This document shows, in pieces, positions 25,449 to 36,000 of a stretch of DNA of 64,000 bases. This DNA comes from UBA3700 sp963592135. Its GTDB lineage: Bacteria; Bacillota; Clostridia; Christensenellales; UBA3700. How positions within the stretch are numbered: position 1 is the stretch's first letter; every line of letters begins with the position of its first letter. The position numbers and the translations under genes were made by a program. Where the stretch lies: assembly GCA_963592135.1 (NCBI GenBank), contig CAVAVP010000034.1, positions 21,729 through 85,728 on the forward strand. Reading direction: 5' to 3'. The notes under the pieces were generated by a model. That model was given only the letters and a program-made list of their open reading frames with translations, was not told where the DNA came from and searched no databases.

Positions 25449-26822
25449 ATGGAAGAAGTTAAGCAAAATAAAATGGCAACAGAACCGCTTAAAAAACTAT
25501 TTTGGACGATGGGACTTCCTATGATTGTATCAATGGTTTTGCAGGCGCTTTATAATGTGGTTGATAGTATATTTGTTGCGAATATGCAAGATAGTGGAGC
25601 TCTTGCAAATGAAGCATTAACATATGCATTTCCAATTCAAATTTTAATTATTGCAATAGGTGTTGGAACAGGCGTAGGACTTAATGCTATGCTTTCAAAA
25701 AAATTAGGCGAAGGAGATAAGGAAGAAGTTAACAAAATTGCAGGGAATGGAATTTTTTTAGCACTAGTTATTTATCTTGTATTTTTAATTTTTGGAATTT
25801 TTGGCTCAAAGTGGTTTATTTCTCTTTTTACTAAAAATGATGATGTAATTAAAATGGGTACTAATTATTTGATGATTTGCAGTAGTCTTTCTCTTGGCTC
25901 GATTGGTTTTACAATTTATGAAAGATTTTTACAAGCAACAGGTAAAACTGTATATTCAACAATTGCACAAATATCTGGTGCTATTATTAATATTATATTT
26001 GATTATGTTTTTATTTTTCCGTTAAATATGGGAGTTAGTGGGGCTGCGTGGGCAACTATTTTTGGACAATTTGTTTCATTATTAATGGCAATGATTTTAC
26101 ACTATACAAAAAATAAAGAAATAAACGGTAACTTAAAATATATAAAACCCGATAAAGGCATAATTAAAGGTATTTATTTAATTGGAATATCAGCTGCTAT
26201 TATGCAAGCACTTCTATCTGTTATGATGGCAGGAATGAACGCAATATTAGGAGCTGCAAATGTAAGTTCAACTATACTAGTGGGTTCGTTTGGAATTTAC
26301 TATAAAATCCAACAAATAGCATTGTTTTCATGTTTTGGACTTTCAAATACTGTAATTACAATCTTATCTTTTAATTTTGGAATGAAAGATAAACAAAGAT
26401 CTATAGATTGTATAAAGTATGGAATTATTGACACTTTAGTTGTATCGCTTATTATAACTGCTTTATTTGAGATTATTGCAAATCCTCTTTCAAAATTGTT
26501 TGCGCTTTCTGGTGGTTCATCTAGCGAACTTATTTCTGTTTGTGAAAAGGCAACTAGAATTGCATCTATCGGCTATATATTTATGGGATTTAATGTTGCA
26601 ATTCAAGGAGTATTGCAAGCGCTACGTTATGCTTTTAAACCATTTTTAACAGCACTTTGTAGACTTGTCGTATTTGTTTTTCCAGTAGCTTATTTATTTA
26701 CATTAACATCAAATGTTGTAGATATTGTTTGGTGGACGTTTCCAATAGCAGAAATATTAACTGCAGTGATTTCATTATTTATCTTAAGAGACGTAATGAA
26801 AAAGAAAATTTATACTTTGTAA
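25449..26822 (+). CDS. MATE-family multidrug/toxin exporter
   Basis: The 457-residue integral membrane protein belongs to the MATE family, which exports cationic drugs or metabolites in exchange for sodium or protons. About 12 hydrophobic helices are visible. Family segments are PLKKLFWTMGLPMIVSMVLQ, ALYNVVDSIFVAN and ALANEALTYAFPIQI near the N-terminus, GVGTGVGLNAMLSKKLGEGD and, in the second half, ISFNFGMKD-like LSFNFGMKDKQR. The ATG at 25449 has AAAAGGAG (25436-25443) upstream; an ATG at 25431 lies before that site. Expression seems conditional, because an intrinsic terminator separates promoter and gene. The substrate is not predictable. Confidence 0.93.
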   Translation: MEEVKQNKMATEPLKKLFWTMGLPMIVSMVLQALYNVVDSIFVANMQDSGALANEALTYAFPIQILIIAIGVGTGVGLNAMLSKKLGEGDKEEVNKIAGNGIFLALVIYLVFLIFGIFGSKWFISLFTKNDDVIKMGTNYLMICSSLSLGSIGFTIYERFLQATGKTVYSTIAQISGAIINIIFDYVFIFPLNMGVSGAAWATIFGQFVSLLMAMILHYTKNKEINGNLKYIKPDKGIIKGIYLIGISAAIMQALLSVMMAGMNAILGAANVSSTILVGSFGIYYKIQQIALFSCFGLSNTVITILSFNFGMKDKQRSIDCIKYGIIDTLVVSLIITALFEIIANPLSKLFALSGGSSSELISVCEKATRIASIGYIFMGFNVAIQGVLQALRYAFKPFLTALCRLVVFVFPVAYLFTLTSNVVDIVWWTFPIAEILTAVISLFILRDVMKKKIYTL

Positions 26823-26922
26823 GAAAAATATTTTTATGCAATTTTATATGTAAAGTCAATGCTAAAAAAATGCTAGTTTTTATTTTTAATTTTTTGTTAT
26901 AAAATAAATTAGAGAGGTGTTT

Positions 26923-27819
26923 ATGAAAAAAGTAATTTTAAAATCTATCGATGGATATAATTTAAACCTACATATTTTTGAAGTTGAGAATCCAAAGGCA
27001 TTCATTCAAGTTGCTCATGGTATGGAAGAGCATCAAGAAAGATATGAATATTTTGCTCAAAAATTAAATGAAGCAGGCTATAGTGTAGTTACAGCTAATA
27101 TGCGTGGCCACGGAGATGATGCTCCAACATTAGGTTTTTTCTCAGAAAAAGAAGGTTATAAGTTTTTAGTTAAGGATCAAAAATTAATTACAAAGTATAT
27201 AAAAGAAACATATAGTGTAGACAAAATTGTTCTATTTGCCCACTCTATGGGAACAATAATTTCAAGAAATGTTATGTTTACCTATACGGATAATTTTTCA
27301 AAAGTAATTTTATCTGGCTATCCATGTCCACAGCCAGCAGCTGGCATGGGAATAGCACTTGCAAGTATTGTTAAATGTTTTAGAGGAGCAAAATATAAAT
27401 CAGCTTTCCTTGAAAATCTTGCAATAGGTGGGTATTCAAAAGCAATAAAAAATGCTAAAACTCCATTTGATTGGCTAAGTGAAAATGAGGAAAATGTAAA
27501 GACATATACGCAAGATAAATATTGTGGTCATGGGTTTACAGTTTCAGCTTTAATAGATTTATTTACTCTTGTTAAAAATATGGCAAACTATAAAAATTAT
27601 ACAGAAGTAAATAAGGATATGCCAATTCTATTAATCTCAGGAAAAGATGACCCATGCCCAGGTTATGAAAAGGGTAGAGCAAAATCTAAAGAGATTTTAG
27701 AAAAAGCTGGATTTGGGGATATTTCAGTTATAACTTATGATCATATGAGACATGAAATGTTGAACGAAAAAGACAAAGATAAAGTTATAAAAGATGTAAT
27801 AGAATTCCTAGATAAATAA
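26923..27819 (+). CDS. Alpha/beta hydrolase, monoacylglycerol lipase-like
   Basis: The 298-residue protein is a serine hydrolase of the Hydrolase_4/lysophospholipase group. The oxyanion region is VAHGMEEHQERYEYFA, followed by VTANMRGHGDD. The nucleophile elbow is FAHSMGTIISR (Ser near residue 108), the Asp lies in ISGKDDPCPGYEKG and the His in YDHMRHEMLNE. The catalytic triad is therefore complete. No signal peptide is present, so it is cytoplasmic. GAGAGGTG precedes the ATG at 26923 by about 5 bases, and TATAAA at 26899-26904 is a possible -10. The gene is ended by a good terminator and is likely monocistronic. The natural ester is unknown. Confidence 0.9.
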   Translation: MKKVILKSIDGYNLNLHIFEVENPKAFIQVAHGMEEHQERYEYFAQKLNEAGYSVVTANMRGHGDDAPTLGFFSEKEGYKFLVKDQKLITKYIKETYSVDKIVLFAHSMGTIISRNVMFTYTDNFSKVILSGYPCPQPAAGMGIALASIVKCFRGAKYKSAFLENLAIGGYSKAIKNAKTPFDWLSENEENVKTYTQDKYCGHGFTVSALIDLFTLVKNMANYKNYTEVNKDMPILLISGKDDPCPGYEKGRAKSKEILEKAGFGDISVITYDHMRHEMLNEKDKDKVIKDVIEFLDK

Positions 27820-27831
27820 TAAATTTAAATT

Positions 27832-27857
27832 GGGCCCTAAAAACTAGGGCTCTTTTT
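27832..27857 (+). terminator. Terminator after the hydrolase gene
   Basis: The 8-bp stem GGGCCCTA/TAGGGCTC, with one G-T wobble, has a 5-nt loop and is followed by five T. Confidence 0.85.
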
Positions 27858-27898
27858 GTGCCATAAAACATATATTTAGTATTTTTATTACTTAAATT

Positions 27899-27951
27899 AC
27901 CACAACATATTGTGGTTTAACCTTGCAAATATTTTTTCAAAACATTATAAT
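27899..27951 (+). promoter_or_regulatory. parE promoter with adjoining palindrome
   Basis: TTGCAA (27923-27928), a 17-bp spacer and TATAAT (27946-27951) form a good sigma-A promoter. Six bases upstream of the -35 lies the palindrome ACCACAA-CATA-TTGTGGT (27899-27916), a likely protein-binding site, of unknown regulator. Confidence 0.6.
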
Positions 27952-27992
27952 ATCATTGTTTATTGTGTAAAAATTCAATTAAAGGTTAAAAA

Positions 27993-29975
27993 ATGGCTGA
28001 ATATAATTCAAATGATCTTGAAGTATTAGAGGGTTTAGAGCCCGTTAGAGAAAGACCAGGTATGTATATAGGTACAACTGGTTCAAAGGGAATGCATCAT
28101 CTACTTTGGGAAATAGTAGATAATAGTATTGATGAAATTGCCAATGGTTTTGGTGATACAATTGAAATTGAAATTTTCGAAGATAATTCAGTATCTATTA
28201 AAGATAATGGACGTGGAATTCCAGTAGATAAACATCCAAAGTATAAAGTTCCTGGTGTTTATCTTGTTTTTACAAAACTTCACGCAGGTGGAAAATTTGG
28301 AAATAAAAACTATAGTTTCTCTGGTGGCTTACATGGAGTTGGCGCATCAGTTGCAAATGCGCTTTCTGAGTGGCTTGCAGTTGAGATATATAGAGATGGA
28401 AAAAAATACAATGTAGATTTCCATTCAATTGAAGTTGACGGAAAGATAAAAAGTGGTGTAATTAATCATGAAATAACAGAAGAAATATGTTCAGACAAAA
28501 AGTTGAGAGGAACTAAGGTAACATTTAAGCCAGATCCTCGTGTATTTAAGAACGAACAATTTGATTATGAGATAATTAAAAATAAGATAAAAGATTTAGC
28601 ATTTTTAAATGCAGGACTAAAAATCTCTCTTATTGACCATAGAACTTTAACAGATTCAGGAAAACCTAAATCTAAATCTTATTGCTATAAAGGTGGTATT
28701 TCTGACTTTGTAACTTATTTAAATGAAGGAAAAACTGTTTTATATCCACAGCCAATTTTAATTGAAAAGAAACAAGATAATTTCTACGTAAGTGTTGCAA
28801 TGCAATTAACTGATGGATATTCTGAAAATATATTTAGTTATGTAAATAATATTCCGACATCAGAAGGTGGTACTCATGAGGTTGGTTTTAAATCTGCTTT
28901 GACTAAAGCATTGAATGATTTAGGTAGACAAAAAAATATTATAAAGGAAAAACAAGATAACTATTTAGGAGAGGACTTTAGAGAAGGATTAACTGCAGTT
29001 TTAACAATAAAAATGCAAAATGTTCAATTTGAAGGACAAACTAAAACAAAACTTGGAAATCCAGAAGCAAGAACATTAGTTGAAGGACTACTTACTGACG
29101 CAATTAAAGATTATCTAAATAATAAAGCAAAGAAAGAAGTTATTGATGCAATATTTAATAAGGCAGCACTTGCTTATAAGGCAAGAACTAAAGCGTCTGA
29201 AGCTAAAAATATTGCGAGAGCAATTAGTAAAAACGGAAACTCTTCATTAATTGGAAAACTAGCAGGATGTTCAGGTAAAAAGCCAGAACTTAATGAGTTA
29301 TTTATAGTTGAGGGAGACTCAGCTGGTGGCTCAGCAAAACAAGGAAGAGATCCTAAAATACAAGCTATTTTACCACTTAGAGGTAAGCCAATAAATAGTG
29401 AGAAAAAGAGAATTGCAGATATTATTAAAAATGAAGAGTTATTATCTTTAATAAATGCCTTAGGAACTTCATTTGATGCGGATTTTAAGATTGAAAATTT
29501 AAAATATCATAAGATAATTATTCTAGCGGATGCTGATCAAGATGGTGGCCATATAAGATCTATTTTATTAACATTCTTCTTTAGACATATGAGAGAATTA
29601 ATAAATAAGGGCCACGTGTATATTGGTATGCCGCCATTATATAGAATTACAGATAAAAAGCATGGAATTCGTTATGCATATGATAACAACGCTAGAGATG
29701 AAATATTAAAAGATTTTAAATCTCCAAATGAATATAAAATTAATAGATATAAAGGTCTAGGTGAGATGAATCCAGAACAACTTTGGGAAACAACTATGGA
29801 TCCAATGAATCGTAGATTAACAAGAGTTACTATTGAAGATGCAGCAGAGGCTGACCATTTAGTTACAACACTTATGGGAGTTGAGGTTGCTCCAAGAAAG
29901 CAATATATATACGAACATGCTGACTTTAATAAGTCTGATTCATTTAAAGATATTATAACTACCAAAAAGGATTAA
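27993..29975 (+). CDS. parE: DNA topoisomerase IV subunit B (GyrB/ParE family)
   Basis: The 660-residue protein is the ATPase and Toprim subunit of a type IIA topoisomerase. The GHKL ATPase motifs are EIVDNSIDE, KDNGRGIPVD and SFSGGLHGVGASVANAL. The Toprim domain begins at LFIVEGDSAGGSAKQGRD and holds ADADQDGGHI. The C-terminal family signature is YKGLGEMNPEQLWETTMDP. I call it ParE because its partner, 2 bp downstream, lacks the GyrA box; gyrase B remains possible. It has its own promoter with a palindrome next to it. It acts with the next gene's product in chromosome decatenation. Confidence 0.9.
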   Translation: MAEYNSNDLEVLEGLEPVRERPGMYIGTTGSKGMHHLLWEIVDNSIDEIANGFGDTIEIEIFEDNSVSIKDNGRGIPVDKHPKYKVPGVYLVFTKLHAGGKFGNKNYSFSGGLHGVGASVANALSEWLAVEIYRDGKKYNVDFHSIEVDGKIKSGVINHEITEEICSDKKLRGTKVTFKPDPRVFKNEQFDYEIIKNKIKDLAFLNAGLKISLIDHRTLTDSGKPKSKSYCYKGGISDFVTYLNEGKTVLYPQPILIEKKQDNFYVSVAMQLTDGYSENIFSYVNNIPTSEGGTHEVGFKSALTKALNDLGRQKNIIKEKQDNYLGEDFREGLTAVLTIKMQNVQFEGQTKTKLGNPEARTLVEGLLTDAIKDYLNNKAKKEVIDAIFNKAALAYKARTKASEAKNIARAISKNGNSSLIGKLAGCSGKKPELNELFIVEGDSAGGSAKQGRDPKIQAILPLRGKPINSEKKRIADIIKNEELLSLINALGTSFDADFKIENLKYHKIIILADADQDGGHIRSILLTFFFRHMRELINKGHVYIGMPPLYRITDKKHGIRYAYDNNARDEILKDFKSPNEYKINRYKGLGEMNPEQLWETTMDPMNRRLTRVTIEDAAEADHLVTTLMGVEVAPRKQYIYEHADFNKSDSFKDIITTKKD

Positions 29976-29977
29976 TT

Positions 29978-32443
29978 ATGGCAAAGAAAAAGAAAGAAGA
30001 AGTAGAACAAGTAGTAGATAGATCGGAATTATATGAATGTACTGTAGAGAAAGTACTTCATGATTCTATGATTCCTTATTCTGAGCACGTTATTATGGAA
30101 AGAGCTTTGCCAAGAGTTGAGGATGGATTAAAACCAGTTCAAAGAAGAGTTTTATATACTATGCATATGCTAGGTATAACTCATGATAAAGATTTTGTAA
30201 AAAGTGCAAGAGTAGTTGGTGATTGTTTAGGTAAATATCACCCACATGGAGATTCATCAGTTTATGATGCAATGGTTAGACTTGCTCAAGATTTTAATAT
30301 AAAAATACCACTTGTTGAAGGACAAGGAAACTATGGTTCATTAGATGGTGATGGTGCAGCTGCTATGCGTTATACTGAGGCAAGATTAGCACCAATTGCT
30401 GAGAAAATGCTTGAAGATTTGGATAAAGATACAGTAAAGATGGTATTAAACTTTGATGATTCAAGAGAAGAACCAGACTTGTTGCCAGGAAAATTTCCTA
30501 ACTTGTTTGTAAATGGTTCAACAGGTATTGCAGTAGGTGTTTCAACAAATATTCCTACACATAATTTAGGAGAGATGATAGACGCTATTGCTGCCTATAT
30601 AGATAATCCAAAAATTACATTAGATGAATTAATGCAATATGTTCCAGCACCAGATTTTCCAACTGGAGCCTCAATAATTTATTCACCTGGCATTAAAGAA
30701 GCTTACGAAACTGGTAAGGGAAAAATAATAATGAGAGCTAAAACCCATATTGAAAAGGATGGTGAAAAAGAAAGCATTATAATTACTGAAATTCCTTATC
30801 AGGTAAATAAAGCTGATTTGCTTGTTCGCATAAATGAATTAAGAGAAACTAAGAAAGATTTATATGGCGATATAACAGATATTAACGATGAATCAAATAG
30901 AAAAGGAATTCGTTGTGTTATAAAGCTTAAAAAGGGAGCTAATTCAAAGAGAATTTTAGCGGGTTTATATAAATCAACTGAACTTGAAACTGCATTTAAT
31001 GCTAATATGCTTGCTATCTCTAAAGGTAAGCCAGAACAAATAACACTTCCTGGTTATATTGAAGAATATGTTGAGTTTCAAAGAGAAGTTTTATATAGAA
31101 AGAGTCAATATGATTTAACCGTAAATACAAATAGAGCCCATATACTTGAAGGATTATTAATTGCGGTAAACAACATAAGACGTGTTGTAGACATAGTTTT
31201 AGAGTCTCCAACATATGCTGAAAGTAAGCAAAAATTAATAGCAGAGTTTAATCTTACTGATGTTCAAGCAACAGCAGTGCTTGACATTCCATTAAAGAGA
31301 TTAAATAGACTTGATGTTACTTCTATGCAAAATGAACTTGCTGAGAAAAAGAAAAAGATTGCTGAACTTGAAGCACTGCTTGCTTCTAAGAAAAAGCAAC
31401 TAAATATAGTTAAGAAGGAATTGCTTGAAGTAAAAGAAAAGTATGCGACACCTCGTTTGACAGAGATAATAAGACCAGACAACAATACAATTGTTGCTCA
31501 AGAAATTATTGAACCAGTTAGTATAACTGGATATCTGCTTTTATCTCATAATGGCACATTAAGATTTATAAATGAAAAATCTTATAATGCCGCTTCAAAG
31601 AATATTGTAAATTGCAGTGCAAATGAACTTGTAAAAATTGCTAAAAAGGTTGATTCAAAAACTAACGTTATAGCATTTACAAAGAAAGGATTAGCTGTTG
31701 TATTTACTCCTGATATGGTACAAGACGATAAGTGGAAATCAAGAGGTACTCAAGTAAATAAATTAGGTAAGGTTGATTCAGATGATGCTATTGTTTCAAT
31801 TATGACTGAAAAAGATTTAAAGGGTAAATCTTTATACTTTATGACAAAAGATGGAATGATTAAAAAGTCAGCAGCTTCTGAGTATTCTATGGATAAAAAA
31901 GCTACATATCCAAGTATTGTGCTAAAGGATGATGATTTAGTTATAAATGTTCAAGTAGTAGAACCTGAGTGTGAGTTTGTTGTATTTGTTACCGAAATGG
32001 GTAATGTACTACAAGCATATTCTAATGATATTCCAGAGCAAGGAAGGAGGTCATCTGGTGTTAAGGGTATAAAACTTGTAGATAAAGATGCAGTTAAATT
32101 TGCAACACAAAATAATGCTGAAGGCGAAATTGTTTGCGTGCTTGCTTCTGGCTTTAGTAAGCGTGTTATCTTGGCAACAATTGATCCAAAGAATAGATAT
32201 GGAAAAGGTGTAACATTATGTGATGTTAAAAAACCAAAAGAAATAGCATATATAGATTTGGTTAAAGAACCTTTTGATTTTGCAATTTATTTTGTAGATG
32301 GTGAATTGATAGCTGTAAATACAGAAGATATTGATATAGAACAAAGAACTTCAAAAGGAAAAAATATCCTAAAGAAATTAGGTCCAAAAGGAAAGTTTGA
32401 ATCTATGATTTATTCAGTAGCTTCACATAATTTAATAAAGTAG
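29978..32443 (+). CDS. parC: DNA topoisomerase IV subunit A (GyrA/ParC family)
   Basis: The 821-residue breakage-reunion subunit has the quinolone-determining region KYHPHGDSSVYDAMVRLAQ (with Ser and Asp at the usual resistance positions, so wild type). The catalytic Tyr is in AAMRYTEARL and the coiled-coil gate spans about residues 370-490. The C-terminal beta-pinwheel (about 500-810) lacks the GyrA-box QRRGGKG. A degenerate blade sequence QGRRSSGVKGIKL is present instead, which favours ParC. An extra Lys-rich segment opens the N-terminus (MAKKKKEEVEQ). It follows parE by 2 bp and is followed 6 bp later by a flavin reductase gene. Confidence 0.9.
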   Translation: MAKKKKEEVEQVVDRSELYECTVEKVLHDSMIPYSEHVIMERALPRVEDGLKPVQRRVLYTMHMLGITHDKDFVKSARVVGDCLGKYHPHGDSSVYDAMVRLAQDFNIKIPLVEGQGNYGSLDGDGAAAMRYTEARLAPIAEKMLEDLDKDTVKMVLNFDDSREEPDLLPGKFPNLFVNGSTGIAVGVSTNIPTHNLGEMIDAIAAYIDNPKITLDELMQYVPAPDFPTGASIIYSPGIKEAYETGKGKIIMRAKTHIEKDGEKESIIITEIPYQVNKADLLVRINELRETKKDLYGDITDINDESNRKGIRCVIKLKKGANSKRILAGLYKSTELETAFNANMLAISKGKPEQITLPGYIEEYVEFQREVLYRKSQYDLTVNTNRAHILEGLLIAVNNIRRVVDIVLESPTYAESKQKLIAEFNLTDVQATAVLDIPLKRLNRLDVTSMQNELAEKKKKIAELEALLASKKKQLNIVKKELLEVKEKYATPRLTEIIRPDNNTIVAQEIIEPVSITGYLLLSHNGTLRFINEKSYNAASKNIVNCSANELVKIAKKVDSKTNVIAFTKKGLAVVFTPDMVQDDKWKSRGTQVNKLGKVDSDDAIVSIMTEKDLKGKSLYFMTKDGMIKKSAASEYSMDKKATYPSIVLKDDDLVINVQVVEPECEFVVFVTEMGNVLQAYSNDIPEQGRRSSGVKGIKLVDKDAVKFATQNNAEGEIVCVLASGFSKRVILATIDPKNRYGKGVTLCDVKKPKEIAYIDLVKEPFDFAIYFVDGELIAVNTEDIDIEQRTSKGKNILKKLGPKGKFESMIYSVASHNLIK

Positions 32444-32449
32444 GTAATT

Positions 32450-33016
32450 ATGAGAAAAAACTTAGGTTCAAAAACAATAATGTATCCAATGCCAGTTTTA
32501 ATTATTGCAACATATAATGAAGACGGCACTATTGATGCAATGAATGCCGCTTGGGGCGGAATTGAAACAGATAATAGAATAGGAATATGTGTTTCAGATT
32601 CACATAAAACAATGGAAAATATAGAGAGAAATAAAAGTTTTACCATTTCTTTTGGTATTGAAAAATATGCAAAAGAGTGTGATTATTTAGGTATAGTTTC
32701 TGGAAACAAAGTTAAAGAAAAGTTTGAAAAAACTGGATTTACAACGATAAAGAGTGAGTTTGTAAATGCGCCTATTATAAACGAATTAATGTTATCTTTA
32801 GAGTGTAATATGGTATCTTATGATAGTGATTCTTGCCATTTGGTTGGAGATATAGTAAATATAAGTGTAGATGAATCTATCTTGGGTAAAGATGGCAAAA
32901 TTAGCATAAAGGATTTAGGAATAATAACTTACGATCCTGATACTCATGACTATATTAAACTTGGAGAAGTCGTAGGCAAGGCTTTTTCTATTGGAAAACA
33001 ATTAACTAAAAAATAA
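32450..33016 (+). CDS. Flavin reductase-like FMN-binding protein
   Basis: The 188-residue protein has the flavin reductase/split-barrel fold seen in flavoredoxins and FMN-dependent oxidoreductases. Family segments are PVLIIATYNEDGTIDAMNAA, GICVSDSHKTMENIERNKSF and FTISFGIEKYAKECDYLG. It should bind FMN and pass electrons from NAD(P)H or another carrier. The start lies 6 bp after parC, so it may be co-transcribed by proximity, with no obvious functional tie to the topoisomerase. The ribosome binding site is weak (TAGGTAATT). The partner is unknown. Confidence 0.88.
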   Translation: MRKNLGSKTIMYPMPVLIIATYNEDGTIDAMNAAWGGIETDNRIGICVSDSHKTMENIERNKSFTISFGIEKYAKECDYLGIVSGNKVKEKFEKTGFTTIKSEFVNAPIINELMLSLECNMVSYDSDSCHLVGDIVNISVDESILGKDGKISIKDLGIITYDPDTHDYIKLGEVVGKAFSIGKQLTKK

Positions 33017-33022
33017 ACATTT

Positions 33023-33063
33023 ATTAAACATTGTTAATGCATTGTTTAATGTGCTAATATAAT
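33023..33063 (+). promoter_or_regulatory. purL promoter region with palindrome and near-leaderless start
   Basis: A palindrome ATTAAACA-N12-TGTTTAAT (33023-33050) covers the position of the -35 box. TATAAT is at 33058-33063, only six bases before the purL ATG at 33070. The transcript would then start at or next to the ATG. No good -35 is visible, so an activator or the palindrome-binding protein may set expression. Confidence 0.5.
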
Positions 33064-33069
33064 TTACGT

Positions 33070-36000
33070 ATGATAAGACGAATATTTGTAGAAAAAAAGA
33101 CAGCTTTTGATGATAAAGCTTATACACTAAAAGAAGAATTAGAAAAGACTTTTTTAGTAGATATTGAAGACCTAAGAATTTTTTATAGATATGATATAGA
33201 AAACTTATCAGAATACGCTTTTAATAAATCTAAGGATATAATCTTTTACGAGCCATCACTTGAGGAGTGTTTTGTAAAGTTTCCTGGAAGAGGTTATAGA
33301 AGTTTTGTTGTTGAAAATATAAATTCAAATTCAGATTCAAAAGCAATAAATATAAAGAATTGTTTAAATCTGATGTTTATAGATGAGCAACCTCTTGTAA
33401 AGACGGCTGTTGTATATTCTATATCAGGCGTTAATGACTCAGAATTTGACAAAATCAAGAAATATATAATAAATCCCTTGTCTGAAAAAGAAGGTTCCAT
33501 AGAGGAGCCAGATACTCTTGTAGATAAAGTTGAAAAGCATGTTGATTTAACATATCCTGACTTTATAAAATACAAAAATGAAGAAATAAAAAAAATTTAT
33601 GATGCAAATGAAATGGTTATTTCTTTTAAAGATTTGTTACTTATACAAGACTATTTTAAGAGTATCAATAGAAATCCAACAGAAACGGAACTTAAATTAA
33701 TTGAAACATTGTGGTCAGATCATTGTAAGCATACAACCATAAATACTAATTTAAGAAATTTAAAGATAAACTCAGACAATCCACATATAGAAAAAGCAAG
33801 TAAACTTTACGATAAATTATTTAAAGAAATCTATGGAGAAGATTCTAAAAAGAAAAGAACTTTATTAGACATAGGAACCATAGGACTAAAAAAACAACTA
33901 AAAAGTGGTAAAGCAAAAAATATAGTAGACACTCTTGAGAAAAATGCGTGTGCAATTGATGTTGATGTAGATGTTGATGGAAAGAATGAAAAATGGATTG
34001 TAATGTTTAACAATAAAACATGCAATACGCCAACTGAAATAGAACCTTTTGGTGGAGCATCAACAGGCCTTGCTGCAGCTATATTAGACCCATTATCTGG
34101 AAGGTCTTATGCATATCAAGCAATGCGTATATCAGGTGCTGCAGATCCTAGACAAAAAATAAGTAAAATTGAAGATAAAATTGCACCATACTATTTATCC
34201 ACAAAATCTATAAATGGTCATGCCACTTATGGAAGTCAGGTAGGTATTCCAACAGGACTTGCGCATGAGATATATCATGAAGGATATAGAGCAAAAAGGT
34301 TAGAAGCTGATTTTGTAATAGGTGCAGTTAAAAAAGAAAATATAATTAGTGAAGATGTCAAAGAGGGTGACTTAATATTTATTATTGGAGCAAAAACAAC
34401 GAGAGTTGGAACGGGTGCTGCATCTGCTGCCTCTAAAAAAACAAGAGATAAAAAATCTAGTTATTTTGAAGGCGGAGACTCGATAATAGGAAGAGCCCTT
34501 CAACGTTTATTTAAAAATCCTGAAGTTACAAAGATTATAAAAAAATGTAATGATGTATCAACTGGTGGGTTAGCTGTTTCTTTGCTTGAAATGGCTAAAA
34601 ACTTTGATGTTAATTTAAATTTAGTTCCAGTTGGAGAAGAGGGATTAACAGGAACTGAAATTGCAATTTCAGAAACTCAAAATAGATTAATTGTAACCGT
34701 TGAAGATAAAAACGCTGAATTATTTAAAAAACTTGCAAATGATGAAAATTTAAACGCGGTTAAAATCGCTACTATAACAAACTCGGGTTTAGTTAGAATG
34801 TTCTACAACGGAGATACTGTCGTAAACTTAACAAGAGAGTTTATCGATTTATATGGCGAAAATACTGTTCAAGATGTAGTTATAAATGAAAATAAATTAA
34901 AGTATATGAATACTCCAAGTTCATATAGTAGTGAATTATGCAAAGAAAAAAAATATAAAGAAGCACTTTTTGCTGAGCTTGGAAGATTAAATGTATGTTC
35001 TCAAAAAGGTTTAATTGAGGCTTGTGATTCAACCATAAACTCTAGTTCGATTTTTATGCCATATGGTGGTAAGTTTGGTCAAACTCCATCGCTTGTTATG
35101 GCATCTAAAATTCCAGTTGATGGACAAACAGATACAGCAACAGTAGCTTCATTTGGTTGCTATCCATTATTATCGACAAAGTCACCATTTGTTGGTTCAA
35201 TTTATTCAATTGTAACCTCGCTTTCAAAACAAATCGCTGCAGGTGTTAAACTTGGTAATATAAAGTTATCACTCCAAGAATATTTTAAACAACTTGGAAA
35301 TGATGAAAATCGTTGGGGTGAGCCTGTTTCTGCGCTACTTGGCGCACTATATACACAAATAAATTTAGGTGTTTCCGTTATTGGAGAGAGAGACAGTATG
35401 AATGGTAGCTTTGATAAATTAGACGTACCACCAACTATTATTTCATTCGCATGCGGGGTTTCAAAAGCATCTAAATTAATTTCAAATTGCTTTATAGATA
35501 AAGTTTCACAAAAGAATATTTATCAATTACATTTAAAGAAGGATGAATACTCGGTTCCAGATTTTGATTATATTCAAAAAGCATATCTTGCCATGAGTGG
35601 GGCAATAGATAGAGGTGAGGTTGTGGCATGTTCTGTTGTAGAAGAAGGTGGAGCAATATCAGCCACATTTAAAGCCTGTATGGGTAATAGAATTGGAACG
35701 ACATGGGAAAATATTAATAGTGAAGTATTTAACCCTCAATTTGGCGATTTTATATTTCAAGCAGGAGAAGATATTTCTGCGTTTAATGGATTAGATGTGA
35801 AGTTAATTGCAAAGATAAATGGAACTAGAACATCATCCATAAATGGTGAGGAGTTTAAGTTTGGTGATGCGTTTGATGCATTTGTAGAGCCGCTTTCTTC
35901 GGTTTATCCGATTTCTATGAAAATGGAAGATGAACATATTTCAAGTTTGATTTATTGTATCAAAAATCAAGGTTCATTAAATTTAGGAATAGCAAAGCCT

